A stretch of 64,000 nt of DNA from an uncultured SAR116 cluster alpha proteobacterium. GTDB lineage: Bacteria; Pseudomonadota; Alphaproteobacteria; Puniceispirillales; Marisalimonadaceae. The stretch spans positions 27,623 through 91,622 of the forward strand of contig CABZSR010000005.1 in the NCBI GenBank assembly GCA_902528415.1, read 5' to 3'. This document shows positions 10,903-20,399 of the stretch, piece by piece. Under the pieces are notes generated by a model. The model ran no database searches, had not been told where the DNA came from, and worked only from the letters and a program-made list of their open reading frames with translations. Each line of letters opens with the position of its first letter. The first letter of the stretch is position 1. Both the position numbers and the translations under genes were made by a program.

Positions 10903-11669
10903 TATAATTTTGCCTTGACTTCAGTTTTTCCTGTTACATATTTTTTAACATTACTATCGTTTAAAACTGTATTTCCATTTCCATCAGCAATCACCGCACC
11001 TTGATAAAAAGCTATAATTCTATCTGAATAATTTTGAACTATATCCATATCATGTTCAACAAAAATGACAGTTAATCCCTGACCGGACAGCGCTTTTGCA
11101 ATAGTATCCATTAATGGATATTTTTCTTCTGCCCCTACTCCACTAGTTGGTTCATCCAACAATAAAATATCAGGTTTTCTTACTAATGCCATAGCTATGT
11201 CAAGAAGTTTTCTAACTCCACCAGGTAATTCACTTACTTGCCTGTGTGCAAATTCGTTTAATGCAAATCTATTTAGTATTTCATCAATGAAATCAGCATT
11301 TTCTTTCGATCTTGCATTTTTGAAATAAGAGTGTTTTTTTTGGGAGGTACCCAATGCAATAAGTAGATTTTCCCAAGCTGTCATAGGTTCAAAAATTTGA
11401 GGTATTTGAAATGATCTACTAATACCCTTTTGAGTAATTATTCTCGGATCAAGTTGAGTAATTTCCTCATTTTTTAAGTATATATTTCCGGTGTCTGGTT
11501 TAAGATATCCTGTAACCATATTCATAAATGTTGTTTTTCCAGCTCCATTTGATCCAATTAGTGAAACCTTTTCTCCTTTATCAATATTTATATTGATATT
11601 ATTGGCTGCAACTACAGCTCCAAAAGATTTATTAACATTTTCTGCTCTTAAAAGACTTTGTTTAGACAT
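10902..11669 (-). CDS. livG: branched-chain amino acid-type ABC transporter ATP-binding protein
   Basis: GSNGAGKTTFMNMVTGYLKPDTG, RSFQIPQIF, ILLLDEPTSGVGAEEK. Confidence 0.9.
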   Translation of the reverse strand: MSKQSLLRAENVNKSFGAVVAANNININIDKGEKVSLIGSNGAGKTTFMNMVTGYLKPDTGNIYLKNEEITQLDPRIITQKGISRSFQIPQIFEPMTAWENLLIALGTSQKKHSYFKNARSKENADFIDEILNRFALNEFAHRQVSELPGGVRKLLDIAMALVRKPDILLLDEPTSGVGAEEKYPLMDTIAKALSGQGLTVIFVEHDMDIVQNYSDRIIAFYQGAVIADGNGNTVLNDSNVKKYVTGKTEVKAKL

Positions 11670-11686
11670 TTAGAAACTCTATAACT

Positions 11687-12649
11687 CTATTTATTTGATT
11701 TTTTTAATCTATCAAAAAATTGTTTGAAAAAAGATCCAATTCCTGAAGGAATAAAAATAATACTTAATATCAGAAACAACCCTAAAATTAACTGCCACGT
11801 ATCAGGGAAATATCTTCCTGAAAAAGATCTGACTAATTCTAATAACAACGCTGCCAAAAATACTGCCGGAACACTTAAATATCCTGCAAGTATTGATATG
11901 AATACAAATTCACCAGAGGTGGTCCAATATGTAAATTCAGGATCTATATGTCCTAACGCAATTCCATTAAGAGCTCCACCCATACCACCTAATCCTGCTG
12001 CAATTGTAAAATTTAATACTGCTACATTAAAAGCTGAAGACCCGAGATATTCCACTCGCAGTTCATTCTCTCTAACAGCTAAGGCAATTAATCCAGGAGT
12101 CGAATCATAATAATACCTGAGCAAAATTGATATAAATCCTGTCATTATTATAGCAACTACGTACAATAGATAATCAGCATATTCTGAAGAAGGTTTAATT
12201 CCAAAATAAGTAGACTCAGGAAGTACAAAACCGTCAGAACCACCAATTGCATCAATTTTTATTAAAATTCCGTATAGGACCATAGAAAAAGCAAGTGATA
12301 GCATGGCAAAAAATATATCTCGATATCTAGCAAGAAGTGGAGCTATTATTAAGCCAACCAAGCCTGTAAATAAAAAACTTACAAATAACAATAACATTGC
12401 ATCAGTTAGACCGGCTTGTGTACCAAGAAGTCCAGCGGTATAACCACCAATTCCAAAAACAAAACCTTGGCCAAAAGATACCAATCCACCTCTCATAAGA
12501 GTAATTATTCCCAGACCAACAAGACCATAAGCAATAGCTTTTGTAATAACAAAGACAAGCCAGTTTGGAATTAATAGTCCAACGAGAATTAGAAATAACA
12601 TTAAAAAAATACTTTGAAACAATAAGTTATTATAAAGTTTTTCTGACAT
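11687..12649 (-). CDS. livM: branched-chain amino acid-type ABC transporter permease
   Basis: GLGIITLMRGGLVSFGQGFVFGIGGYTAGLL; multi-TM; liv gene order. Confidence 0.88.
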   Translation of the reverse strand: MSEKLYNNLLFQSIFLMLFLILVGLLIPNWLVFVITKAIAYGLVGLGIITLMRGGLVSFGQGFVFGIGGYTAGLLGTQAGLTDAMLLLFVSFLFTGLVGLIIAPLLARYRDIFFAMLSLAFSMVLYGILIKIDAIGGSDGFVLPESTYFGIKPSSEYADYLLYVVAIIMTGFISILLRYYYDSTPGLIALAVRENELRVEYLGSSAFNVAVLNFTIAAGLGGMGGALNGIALGHIDPEFTYWTTSGEFVFISILAGYLSVPAVFLAALLLELVRSFSGRYFPDTWQLILGLFLILSIIFIPSGIGSFFKQFFDRLKKSNK

Positions 12650-13548
12650 TATATTTTCCTAGCTTGAGCACCTTGAAACAAACCCTTGGGTTTAAAAATT
12701 AACATCCCTGCCATACAAAAATACATTATAAAAATTTCAGCCTCTGGAAGTTTATGAACACATGCTGCTCTTGCCATTCCAATTATCAAAGCACCAATAA
12801 CAGCTCCTGGAATGCTACCTAGCCCTCCAATTATCACTACTGCAAAACTTTCAATTACAACCGCAACACTAATGCCAACCTGAACTGAAATTAATGGAGC
12901 AGTAAAAGATCCGGCCAATGCGGCTAAAAATGCTCCAATAAAAAAGGCTGCTAAGTAAACTTTATTTATATTTACTCCCATACAACCACTTATTTCCGGA
13001 TTATGAATGACTGCCAGTACTATTTTACCTGACTGAGTTTTATTAAGTACAAACCATAGAAAAAGGCCACAAAAAATAGCTAATCCGATAAGAGCTAAGT
13101 CATAACCGACATAATATAAAGATCCAAACTCTAGGGCTCCAAGAAGTTCTCTTGGTTCTGAAACATATAAGGAGTTCATTCCCCAAATTAATTTTTGAAC
13201 ATCTTCTAAAACAAGATATATAGCATAAGTCACAAGAACGATTAAAACTTCATCTTGACCATAAAATCTTCTTAAAATTCCTCTTTCCATTATTGGAGTG
13301 ATAACTATAGCCACTGCTAATGCTGAAATTAGCATCGCTAAAATAACTAATTGTTCTGGCATTCCCAGTGAATAAAAAATAGGTACTAGTGTAGCAGTTG
13401 AGTAGGCTCCTAGTGCATATATTCCACCGTGAGCAATGTTAAGTATTTTAAGGACACCAAAAACAAAAGTTAAACCAAGAGCTACAATAAATAACCATGA
13501 TGCATAAATCGCACCGTCTAAAACTATAGTTAAAATTTCATCAACCAA
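12649..13548 (-). CDS. livH: branched-chain amino acid-type ABC transporter permease
   Basis: ALGLTFVFGVLKILNIAHGGIYALGAY and VVIIGGLGSIPGAVIGALIIG. Confidence 0.9.
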   Translation of the reverse strand: MVDEILTIVLDGAIYASWLFIVALGLTFVFGVLKILNIAHGGIYALGAYSTATLVPIFYSLGMPEQLVILAMLISALAVAIVITPIMERGILRRFYGQDEVLIVLVTYAIYLVLEDVQKLIWGMNSLYVSEPRELLGALEFGSLYYVGYDLALIGLAIFCGLFLWFVLNKTQSGKIVLAVIHNPEISGCMGVNINKVYLAAFFIGAFLAALAGSFTAPLISVQVGISVAVVIESFAVVIIGGLGSIPGAVIGALIIGMARAACVHKLPEAEIFIMYFCMAGMLIFKPKGLFQGAQARKI

Positions 13549-13574
13549 TTTTTATCTCTTTAAGTGAATTTATT

Positions 13575-13615
13575 AGTAATAAATAAAGCCAAGACAAATG
13601 ATTTTATGTCTTGGC
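13575..13615 (-). terminator. intrinsic terminator/attenuator between the substrate-binding protein gene and livHMGF
   Basis: On the minus strand GCCAAGACA-TAAAATCATT-TGTCTTGGC (9-bp perfect stem, 13588-13615) followed by TTTATTTATT. Confidence 0.85.
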
Positions 13616-13635
13616 CATATTATTTTTATTTTAAA

Positions 13636-14937
13636 CTAGCAATCGGCTCCAGGAAATCCAGCATTAATCCAATCTACAGCTTTGATGCCATTAGGTGGGT
13701 TCACACAACTTGCTTTATATCTGACAATATCAGTAACAGTTATATTTCCATCCTTATCCTTTGCAGTTGTTCCAATAGCATGGGGTTGAATGGCCTGATG
13801 ACCGTCACCAAGTTTCATTTGCACAAGACCACCTGGAGAGTCAAACTCAAGACCTTTAAAAGCTGCAGCTATTTCATCTTTATTAGGTTTTTTACCACCA
13901 TTTTTTTCCATAGCTTTTTCAATTGCCATTTTCAGACCCATCAATCCTTGAACCATTCTATATGGAGGTTGTGCAGGGAAAACTCCATATTCATCCATAT
14001 ATGATTTATAAAACCATTTATTTAACGCGGTGTCAGGAGCCATCATTCCATATTGTCCTCTTGCGCCCAGAATAACACCTTCAGGATACTTGTTACCAAG
14101 ACCAGGCATTACATGGTCACCAGCTGAAAAAACAACCTGTGTTCTTTTAAACAATCCTCTAGGCTTGGCTTGCAAAATGAAAGATTGAAGGTCTCCACCC
14201 CATAGTGAACTATGAACAACTTTTGCTTTTGAATTCATTAAAGCAGAAATTTCAGTTCCATATTGACCTGAGAAAATTTTTGGAAATAATTCATTTTTAA
14301 TTTCAGAACTAGGAGATAGTTTCTTTACTGAAACACTAAAATCTTTCCAACTATCTTTTCCCCAAGCATAATTTTGATTAATGCCAGCTATAGAACTTAT
14401 ATCGTGGCCTTTTTCTATCAAATATTTTGCTATGGCAATATTATCCATAGCTGCGTGAGCTGCAGTTCTAAAAACATATTTGTATGATGCGTCTTCAAAA
14501 ACTCTAGGAGTTCCACAATCATAAAGTACAGTCAAAGCCTTGAGTTCGTCTGCTACTGACGGAATAGCCATACAATCCCCAGAAGATACATAACCTAATA
14601 CAGCATCAACTTTATCTCTTTGAACTAAATTTCTAAATTCTTGAACCTGCTTTGTTGCTCCACCAGACTCATCAATGGGTATCGCAGTAATTTTCATACC
14701 ACCAAAACCTTTTTTATTATATGGTGCTGGCACTTTTCCTTCATTTAATAATTTAATAAATAACTTACCACCATTCCACGCAGGAACTCCGAATGGCTCA
14801 GCAGCCGGCCCTGATAAAAATGTTACTACACCAAGTTTAAAACCTTTATGTCCGTCAGCGTTACTAATGCCCACAAAAGTTAATAAAGAAATCAAAATTG
14901 ATGACATTAAAATTAGACATTGTCTAAAAAAATTCAT
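13636..14937 (-). CDS. ABC transporter substrate-binding protein (Leu/Ile/Val-type periplasmic binding protein)
   Basis: Signal peptide MNFFRQCLILMSSILISLLTFVGISNADG; LGVVTFLSGPAAEPFGVPAWNGGKL; adjacent to livHMGF; strong GGAGG SD. Confidence 0.9.
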   Translation of the reverse strand: MNFFRQCLILMSSILISLLTFVGISNADGHKGFKLGVVTFLSGPAAEPFGVPAWNGGKLFIKLLNEGKVPAPYNKKGFGGMKITAIPIDESGGATKQVQEFRNLVQRDKVDAVLGYVSSGDCMAIPSVADELKALTVLYDCGTPRVFEDASYKYVFRTAAHAAMDNIAIAKYLIEKGHDISSIAGINQNYAWGKDSWKDFSVSVKKLSPSSEIKNELFPKIFSGQYGTEISALMNSKAKVVHSSLWGGDLQSFILQAKPRGLFKRTQVVFSAGDHVMPGLGNKYPEGVILGARGQYGMMAPDTALNKWFYKSYMDEYGVFPAQPPYRMVQGLMGLKMAIEKAMEKNGGKKPNKDEIAAAFKGLEFDSPGGLVQMKLGDGHQAIQPHAIGTTAKDKDGNITVTDIVRYKASCVNPPNGIKAVDWINAGFPGADC

Positions 14938-15025
14938 TGTTTTCCTCCAAAGTTAAAAAAGTATCATAACTAAACTAAATATTTAATTATAATTCAATAC
15001 TTAAACTATTATAGTTTTTAAAAAA

Positions 15026-15958
15026 TTATAGTCTAGACTGCTTTATTGCTTTTTTTAGATTAAATATTTCTTTTTGAGAAATTTTCATAAGTGGGGGCCT
15101 CACGATTGCCTCTTCCATCTTTCCAGTTAAAACTAAAACTTCCTTCATTCTATTATGCATATCCAAAAATGGGGGAGAATAGAAAGCTTGAGTTAAAGGA
15201 AAAATTTGATCATTAATTCTTTGCGCATTCTGTAAATCTTTTGCTTTAACAGCATTAAACATTTCAACCTGTAAAGAAGCAATTACGCTGCCTGCACCTG
15301 ATAGCAAACCTTTCGCTCCCATCACCAATGATGACATTAACCAAGAGCTATGTGTTGTAAGAACGTTTACTGGATTAGAGAGATTTTGAAATGTTTTAAT
15401 ATGTTTTTCATGAACCATAGGATCGTTTGACCAATCTTTTATGGCTTTAATAGTGGGTACAGCTTCAAATAATTTTAGTAATGTATCAAATGGATAAGTT
15501 AAATTTCCTGCAGATGGGTAGTTAAAACATATAAGAGGTAGATCTGTTGCATCTGCAATTCTTTTAAAATGCTCCACAGCCATTTCCGGCCTCAAATGAC
15601 CACCCATAGCCATACTTTGCGGAGGAAAACATAATAAAGCAGAGGCGCCAGTTTTATAAGACATTTTAGCAATTTTGGCAGCCTCTATACTGCCGTCAGC
15701 ATAAACACCATTTATAACAGGCATAAAATCACCAACCTCTTCTAGAGAAAAACTTAAAATGCGCTTTTGTTCTTCAAAATCACAGGCATGTATCTCAGAA
15801 GAATGTCCATTAACAGTAATAGCTGAAATACCGTTTGTTGCCGCGCACTCTTTTATATGCTTTCTACTTGCTTTTTCATTTATTTGATAATCTTTATCAA
15901 AGGCTATCAATGTTGCTGGAATAACACCTTCTAATTTTATGTTTTTATTTTGTAACAT
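15026..15958 (-). CDS. dihydrodipicolinate synthase/N-acetylneuraminate lyase family protein
   Basis: GVIPATLIAFDKDYQINEKASRKHI, ISAITVNGHSSEI, ICFNYPSAGNLTY, IKAIKDWSND. Confidence 0.85.
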   Translation of the reverse strand: MLQNKNIKLEGVIPATLIAFDKDYQINEKASRKHIKECAATNGISAITVNGHSSEIHACDFEEQKRILSFSLEEVGDFMPVINGVYADGSIEAAKIAKMSYKTGASALLCFPPQSMAMGGHLRPEMAVEHFKRIADATDLPLICFNYPSAGNLTYPFDTLLKLFEAVPTIKAIKDWSNDPMVHEKHIKTFQNLSNPVNVLTTHSSWLMSSLVMGAKGLLSGAGSVIASLQVEMFNAVKAKDLQNAQRINDQIFPLTQAFYSPPFLDMHNRMKEVLVLTGKMEEAIVRPPLMKISQKEIFNLKKAIKQSRL

Positions 15959-16045
15959 TAAAATCTCGCAGAAATTTATTTTTATTTAATATTAAATAAT
16001 CTATCATTCATTATGAAAATTAAAAATAAAATAAGAGAGTAGAAA

Positions 16046-16504
16046 ATGGTAGTAATTAAACACCCCTCAGAAATTGGAAATTTTATTAAAAAACCATTGA
16101 CACCAAGTGAATGGTATCATGTAACTCAGGAAAAAATTAATAACTTTGCTGAAGCAACTTCTGATCATCAATGGATACATGTTGATAAAGAAAGAGCAAA
16201 AAAAGAAATGCCCGATGGTAAAACTATTGCTCATGGTTATTTCATGGTATCTTTACTTCCAAAATTGGCTGCTCAAAATGCTCAAATTCAAAATTCATCT
16301 AAAACATTAAATTATGGTTCTGATAAAGTACGCTTTATCAACACAGTAAAGGCTGGATCACATGTTAGACTCAATAGGACTATAATATCATGTGAAGAAA
16401 TGAAGAATGGTGGATATAGAGTCGTAAATAAATGTGAATTAGAAATTAAAAATGAAAGTAAGCCAGCATTTATTGCTGAAACAATATCTTTAGTATTTTC
16501 ATAA
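16046..16504 (+). CDS. MaoC-family (R)-specific enoyl-CoA hydratase
   Basis: FAEATSDHQWIHVDKERAKKEMPDGKTIAHGYFMVSLLP motif. Confidence 0.9.
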   Translation: MVVIKHPSEIGNFIKKPLTPSEWYHVTQEKINNFAEATSDHQWIHVDKERAKKEMPDGKTIAHGYFMVSLLPKLAAQNAQIQNSSKTLNYGSDKVRFINTVKAGSHVRLNRTIISCEEMKNGGYRVVNKCELEIKNESKPAFIAETISLVFS

Positions 16505-16528
16505 TTAATAAATTATAAAGGACCTGAA

Positions 16529-17497
16529 ATGAAAGCGATTGTTTGTAGTGGTTTTGGACCAATCCGAAATATAGAATATAAAGATGTCAAAGAACCTATT
16601 ATTCAAAGTGAAAGTGTAATCATAAATGTTAAGTCCGTAGGTGTAAATTTTCCAGATGGATTATTAGTTCAAGGCAAATATCAATTAAAACCAGAAACTC
16701 CTTTTATTCCTGGGATGGAAGTAGCTGGAGAAATTATAAGAGTTGGATCAAGTGTAAAAAACTTTAAAATAGGAGATAGAGTTACAGCTCTTTCTCAGCT
16801 TAGTGGATATGCAGAACAAGCTGTTGTCCAAGAAAAAAAAGTTTTTAAAATACCGCCTAAAATGTCTTTTGATGATTCATGCGCACTTTTGTGTGCATAT
16901 GGGACTTCTCATTACGCTCTAAAACAAAGAGCTAAATTACAAAAAAATGAATTACTAGTTGTTTTAGGAGCTTCTGGATCAACTGGAATAGCAGCCATTC
17001 AAATAGGTAAAGTAATAGGAGCAAAAGTAATTGCTGTATGTTCAAATCCTGAGAAGCAAAAAATAGCCAAAGATAATGGAGCAGATATTTCCATTGGATA
17101 CGATAATGTTAAAGAAGAATTAAAAAGCATATCAAATGGCAAAGGTGTCGATGTTATTTTTGACCCTGTCGGAGGGGATATATTTGATACAGTAGCTAGA
17201 ACAATGGCTAGAGGTGGTAGATTATTAGTTATTGGATTTGCATCAGGTACTATACCAAAATTAGCAGTCAACTTAGCATTAGTAAAAGAATTTAGCGTAG
17301 TTGGTGTCTTCTGGGGAGCTTTTACCCGAGGAGAACCCGAAGAATATAAAAAGAATATGATTGAACTATTTGAATGGTATCAAAAAGATCTACTTAAACC
17401 TTTGATAGAGGAAAATTATCCATTGTCAGAAGCTGCAAAAGTGTTAGAAAAAATTCTTGCCAGAGGCGCTAAGGGTAAAATAATTTTAAAACCTTAA
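16529..17497 (+). CDS. NADPH:quinone oxidoreductase (zinc-less MDR family)
   Basis: PFIPGMEVAGEIIRVG, LVVLGASGSTGIAAIQIGKVIGAKVIAVCS, KIILKP C-terminus. Confidence 0.92.
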   Translation: MKAIVCSGFGPIRNIEYKDVKEPIIQSESVIINVKSVGVNFPDGLLVQGKYQLKPETPFIPGMEVAGEIIRVGSSVKNFKIGDRVTALSQLSGYAEQAVVQEKKVFKIPPKMSFDDSCALLCAYGTSHYALKQRAKLQKNELLVVLGASGSTGIAAIQIGKVIGAKVIAVCSNPEKQKIAKDNGADISIGYDNVKEELKSISNGKGVDVIFDPVGGDIFDTVARTMARGGRLLVIGFASGTIPKLAVNLALVKEFSVVGVFWGAFTRGEPEEYKKNMIELFEWYQKDLLKPLIEENYPLSEAAKVLEKILARGAKGKIILKP

Positions 17498-17519
17498 TCG
17501 ATAAAAAAATATAAATTTT

Positions 17520-18314
17520 TTATTCTTTTTTCGAAAACTTCCCAAAAAAATGGGAAAGAAAAAATAAAACTGCACTAATAACTACAATGGAAGGTCCAGA
17601 TGGAATATCTGTTTCAACAGATATAAAAATTCCTATTATAACTGAAAAAATACCAATTAGTGTTGAAATAACTACCATAATTCCTGGTGAATTAACTAGT
17701 CTTCTGGCAGTCGCAGCAGGTATTATTAACATTGCTGTAATTAATAAAAGTCCAATAATTTGCAATGACAACGCAACAACTATAGTTAAAACTGATGTCA
17801 ATAACAAATTCATGTATAGAGGATTAATTCCCTCTGCTTTTGCTAAATCTTCATCCACAGTCACTAAAAGTAAAGATGACCAATTAAATAATATAAGAAT
17901 TATAGCAAAAAAAACTCCTATATACATTCCCCAAATATCATTTGAGCTTACTGTCAAAATATCACCAAATAAAATAGCATGTAGATCTATTTTAATTTTA
18001 TTGAATGAAATTACTATAATCCCAATAGCAAGGGCTACGTGGGCCAATACACCTAATAAGGTATCAGATGAGAGAGCTTTACTTTGTTGTAACCATAAAA
18101 ATAGAAATCCAAAGACCAAACAGACAAAAACAACTCCTATATTTATGCCGACACCAAGTAATATTCCTATTCCTGCACCTAGTAAGGAACTATGTGCAAT
18201 TGATTCGCCATAATATGAGAGTCTTCTCCAAACGACAAAACAGCCTACTAGACCAGATATTAGAGCAACGGCAACACCTGCTAAAACACCTCTTATAATG
18301 AAAGGATCAGTTAT
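17520..18314 (-). CDS. znuB: zinc ABC transporter permease; the ORF track truncates it at 18119 and the probable start is an ATA codon at 18314-18312
   Basis: The frame stays open upstream of 18119 and reads (I/M)TDPFIIRGVLAGVAVALISGLVGCFVVWRRLSYYGESIAHSSLLGAGIGILLGVGINIGVVFVC, a canonical ZnuB N-terminus; next to znuC. Confidence 0.88.
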   Translation of the reverse strand: MTDPFIIRGVLAGVAVALISGLVGCFVVWRRLSYYGESIAHSSLLGAGIGILLGVGINIGVVFVCLVFGFLFLWLQQSKALSSDTLLGVLAHVALAIGIIVISFNKIKIDLHAILFGDILTVSSNDIWGMYIGVFFAIILILFNWSSLLLVTVDEDLAKAEGINPLYMNLLLTSVLTIVVALSLQIIGLLLITAMLIIPAATARRLVNSPGIMVVISTLIGIFSVIIGIFISVETDIPSGPSIVVISAVLFFLSHFFGKFSKKE

Positions 18315-18315
18315 T

Positions 18316-19065
18316 TTATTCTCCAGTAATAATATTATTGTGTTTAACTGTTTCAGTCTCGTTTGAATGTTGATAAACTGCCATTATATTTGCCATATCT
18401 TTGCCAAACATAGATATAAATTTTGGATCTTTAGTAATTTGCTGAGGTTTACCAATGCAGCATATGCGATTAGAAAGACATAATACTTTTTTTGTTGAAG
18501 CCATAACTAAATGTAAATCGTGAGACACCATCAAAATACTTAAACCTCTTTTTAAATATATGGATTGCAAAAGATTATAAAAGTAGATTTGACCAGAAAC
18601 ATCTAAATTTTGAGCAGGTTCGTCAAGAATAAGTAATTCAGGATTATTAAGCAAACTTCTTGCAAGCAATACTCTTTGCATTTCACCACCAGACAAAACT
18701 GAAAGTTGCTTGTTAATTATTTTCTCAATTTGTGTCTCAGATACGACTTGTCTAAAAGAAATTTCATCAAATTTTTTTCTCATGGTTATAAAATTTTGGA
18801 CACTCATAGGCATTGTATTAATGATATTTATGGACTGGGGCATATATCCCATTTTTAAATTTGGTTTTTTTATAATTTGGCCACTATCAGGCTTGAAGAA
18901 CTGCATTAAACATTTTAATAGCATAGTTTTACCAGCACCATTTGGTCCAATAATTGTAAGAAAGTCGTTTTTTTTTATTTCTATATCAATATTTTTTAAT
19001 ATGGCTTTTTCATTTTTTACTACATTGATATTTTGTGCGGATATTAATGCATTTGTAGTTTTCAT
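18316..19065 (-). CDS. znuC: zinc ABC transporter ATP-binding protein
   Basis: GPNGAGKTMLLKCLMQFFKPDSGQI, LSGGEMQRVLLARSLL, LLILDEPAQNLDVSGQ; between znuB and divergent znuA. Confidence 0.9.
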   Translation of the reverse strand: MKTTNALISAQNINVVKNEKAILKNIDIEIKKNDFLTIIGPNGAGKTMLLKCLMQFFKPDSGQIIKKPNLKMGYMPQSINIINTMPMSVQNFITMRKKFDEISFRQVVSETQIEKIINKQLSVLSGGEMQRVLLARSLLNNPELLILDEPAQNLDVSGQIYFYNLLQSIYLKRGLSILMVSHDLHLVMASTKKVLCLSNRICCIGKPQQITKDPKFISMFGKDMANIMAVYQHSNETETVKHNNIITGE

Positions 19066-19236
19066 TTTTTGGTGACAATCTTTTTTGAACTTTTAATTTT
19101 AAATAATATTAATAAATCATTATTAATAAATTGTTTAACATTCAAACTTAACTAATTTTCTTAATATTCTTTATAAATTGTTATAATTTCTTATACCTTA
19201 TTAATCTTGACTTTTAAAGGTTATATACATAAATAT

Positions 19237-19254
19237 GTTATGTTATAACATTAC
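19237..19254. promoter_or_regulatory. Zur-box-like operator upstream of znuA
   Basis: GTTATGTTATAACATTAC with a perfect 12-bp palindromic core ATGTTATAACAT (19240-19251); resembles the alphaproteobacterial Zur motif; sits between a TTGACT -35-like hexamer (19207) and the znuA SD. Confidence 0.75.
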
Positions 19255-19273
19255 AATATTTAAAGGACAAATG

Positions 19274-20392
19274 ATGAATAAAATACTTTCTTTTATAATT
19301 TTGATATTATTTTCAAACTCTACCGTTTTTGCCAGCGAGACGAAGGGAGTCATCACAACAATTCAGCCTATCAATTCACTTGTTAGTGCAGTAATTGGTA
19401 ATACTGGCAAAACTATTTCATTGATACCAGCAGAAATTTCTCCACATGAGTATAAATTAAAACCTTCTGATGCAAAGAAAATGCAAGAAGCGAATATTAT
19501 TTTCTTCGTTTCAAATCATTTAGAAAGTGGCGTTACAAAAGTTTTCAAAAATTTGCCTAAAAATATTAAAATAATAGATCTATTAGAAGAGACAGGGATC
19601 GAACATCTTGCAATAAGGGATAATGAAGCTTGGGAACGTCATGACCACCATGGACATGAAGGCCATGACGACCACGATGATCACGATAAACATGGGAAAA
19701 AGCATGACGATCATGATGACCATGATAAGCATAGTAAAAAGCATGACGACCACGATGATCATGATAAGCATGGTAAAAAACATGACGATCACGACCATGA
19801 TAAACATGCTAAAAAGCGTGACGATCACGATCATGATAAGCACGGTAAAAAGCATGACAATCACGATGATCATCAAAGTAAAGACGATGTTCACATCTGG
19901 TTAAGCCCAGATAATGCAATCAAAATCGTTAAAAAAGTGAATGAAGAATTAAGTTTGCTTTTCCCAGACAATGCTAGTCAATATAAAGAAAATTCAAATA
20001 ATATTATTAATAAAATAAGTGATTTAAAAAGTGAGTTAACAAAAGATCTAGCTCCAATTAAAGACAAACCTTATGTGGTTTTCCATGATGCGTATCAATA
20101 TTTCGAAAAAGCATTTGGGCTAAATGCCGTTGGTTCTGTTGCACTAGAGGGTGATATCGCATCATCACCAAAACAGATATCTTTTATTAAAGATAAAATA
20201 AAAAAATTAAATGCCTCATGTGTATTTCAAGAGCCACAATTTGACAGTAAATTAGTAAAAATAGTTGTTGAAGGAACGAATGCGCAAATTGGAACTCTAG
20301 ATCCATTAGGCGTGAACATTTCTGGAAAAGAAAATTTTTATATACAATTACTAAAAAATATGGCTAAAAGTTTAAAGGAATGTTTAGGATAA
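19274..20392 (+). CDS. znuA: zinc ABC transporter substrate-binding protein with long His/Asp-rich loop
   Basis: Signal peptide MNKILSFIILILFSNSTVFASE; ISPHEYKLKPSDAKKMQEANIIFFV; DDVHIWLSPDNAIKIV; VFHDAYQYFEKAFGL. Start at 19271/19274 preferred over the track's 19235 because AAAGGA lies just upstream and 19235 falls in the Zur-like box. Confidence 0.93.
   Translation: MNKILSFIILILFSNSTVFASETKGVITTIQPINSLVSAVIGNTGKTISLIPAEISPHEYKLKPSDAKKMQEANIIFFVSNHLESGVTKVFKNLPKNIKIIDLLEETGIEHLAIRDNEAWERHDHHGHEGHDDHDDHDKHGKKHDDHDDHDKHSKKHDDHDDHDKHGKKHDDHDHDKHAKKRDDHDHDKHGKKHDNHDDHQSKDDVHIWLSPDNAIKIVKKVNEELSLLFPDNASQYKENSNNIINKISDLKSELTKDLAPIKDKPYVVFHDAYQYFEKAFGLNAVGSVALEGDIASSPKQISFIKDKIKKLNASCVFQEPQFDSKLVKIVVEGTNAQIGTLDPLGVNISGKENFYIQLLKNMAKSLKECLG
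19639..19890 (+). repeat. in-frame degenerate tandem repeat encoding the His/Asp/Lys-rich loop of ZnuA
   Basis: Repeated catgacgatcatgatgaccatgataagcatggtaaaaag-like units, translated (K)HDDHDDHDKHxKK. Confidence 0.9.
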
Positions 20393-20399
20393 ATGAGTT

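Noticed and set aside
15003-15017. AAACTAT-T-ATAGTTT inverted repeat upstream of the binding-protein gene
   Set aside because: Short and fully AT-rich apart from two bases; expected by chance in this composition and no further support
18068-18298. Small plus-strand ORF covering the gap upstream of the track's truncated znuB
   Set aside because: The minus-strand frame here encodes the conserved ZnuB N-terminus
19639-19890. Direct repeats that might suggest a CRISPR array
   Set aside because: Repeats are in-frame, degenerate, without unique spacers, and encode a ZnuA metal-binding loop
19583-19894. Antisense/overlapping ORFs (103 aa minus, 93 aa plus) across znuA with hydrophobic or Met/Thr-rich composition
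   Set aside because: Artefacts of the His/Asp codon repeat read in other frames (VIMVIV..., MTITMI...); znuA is clearly the real frame
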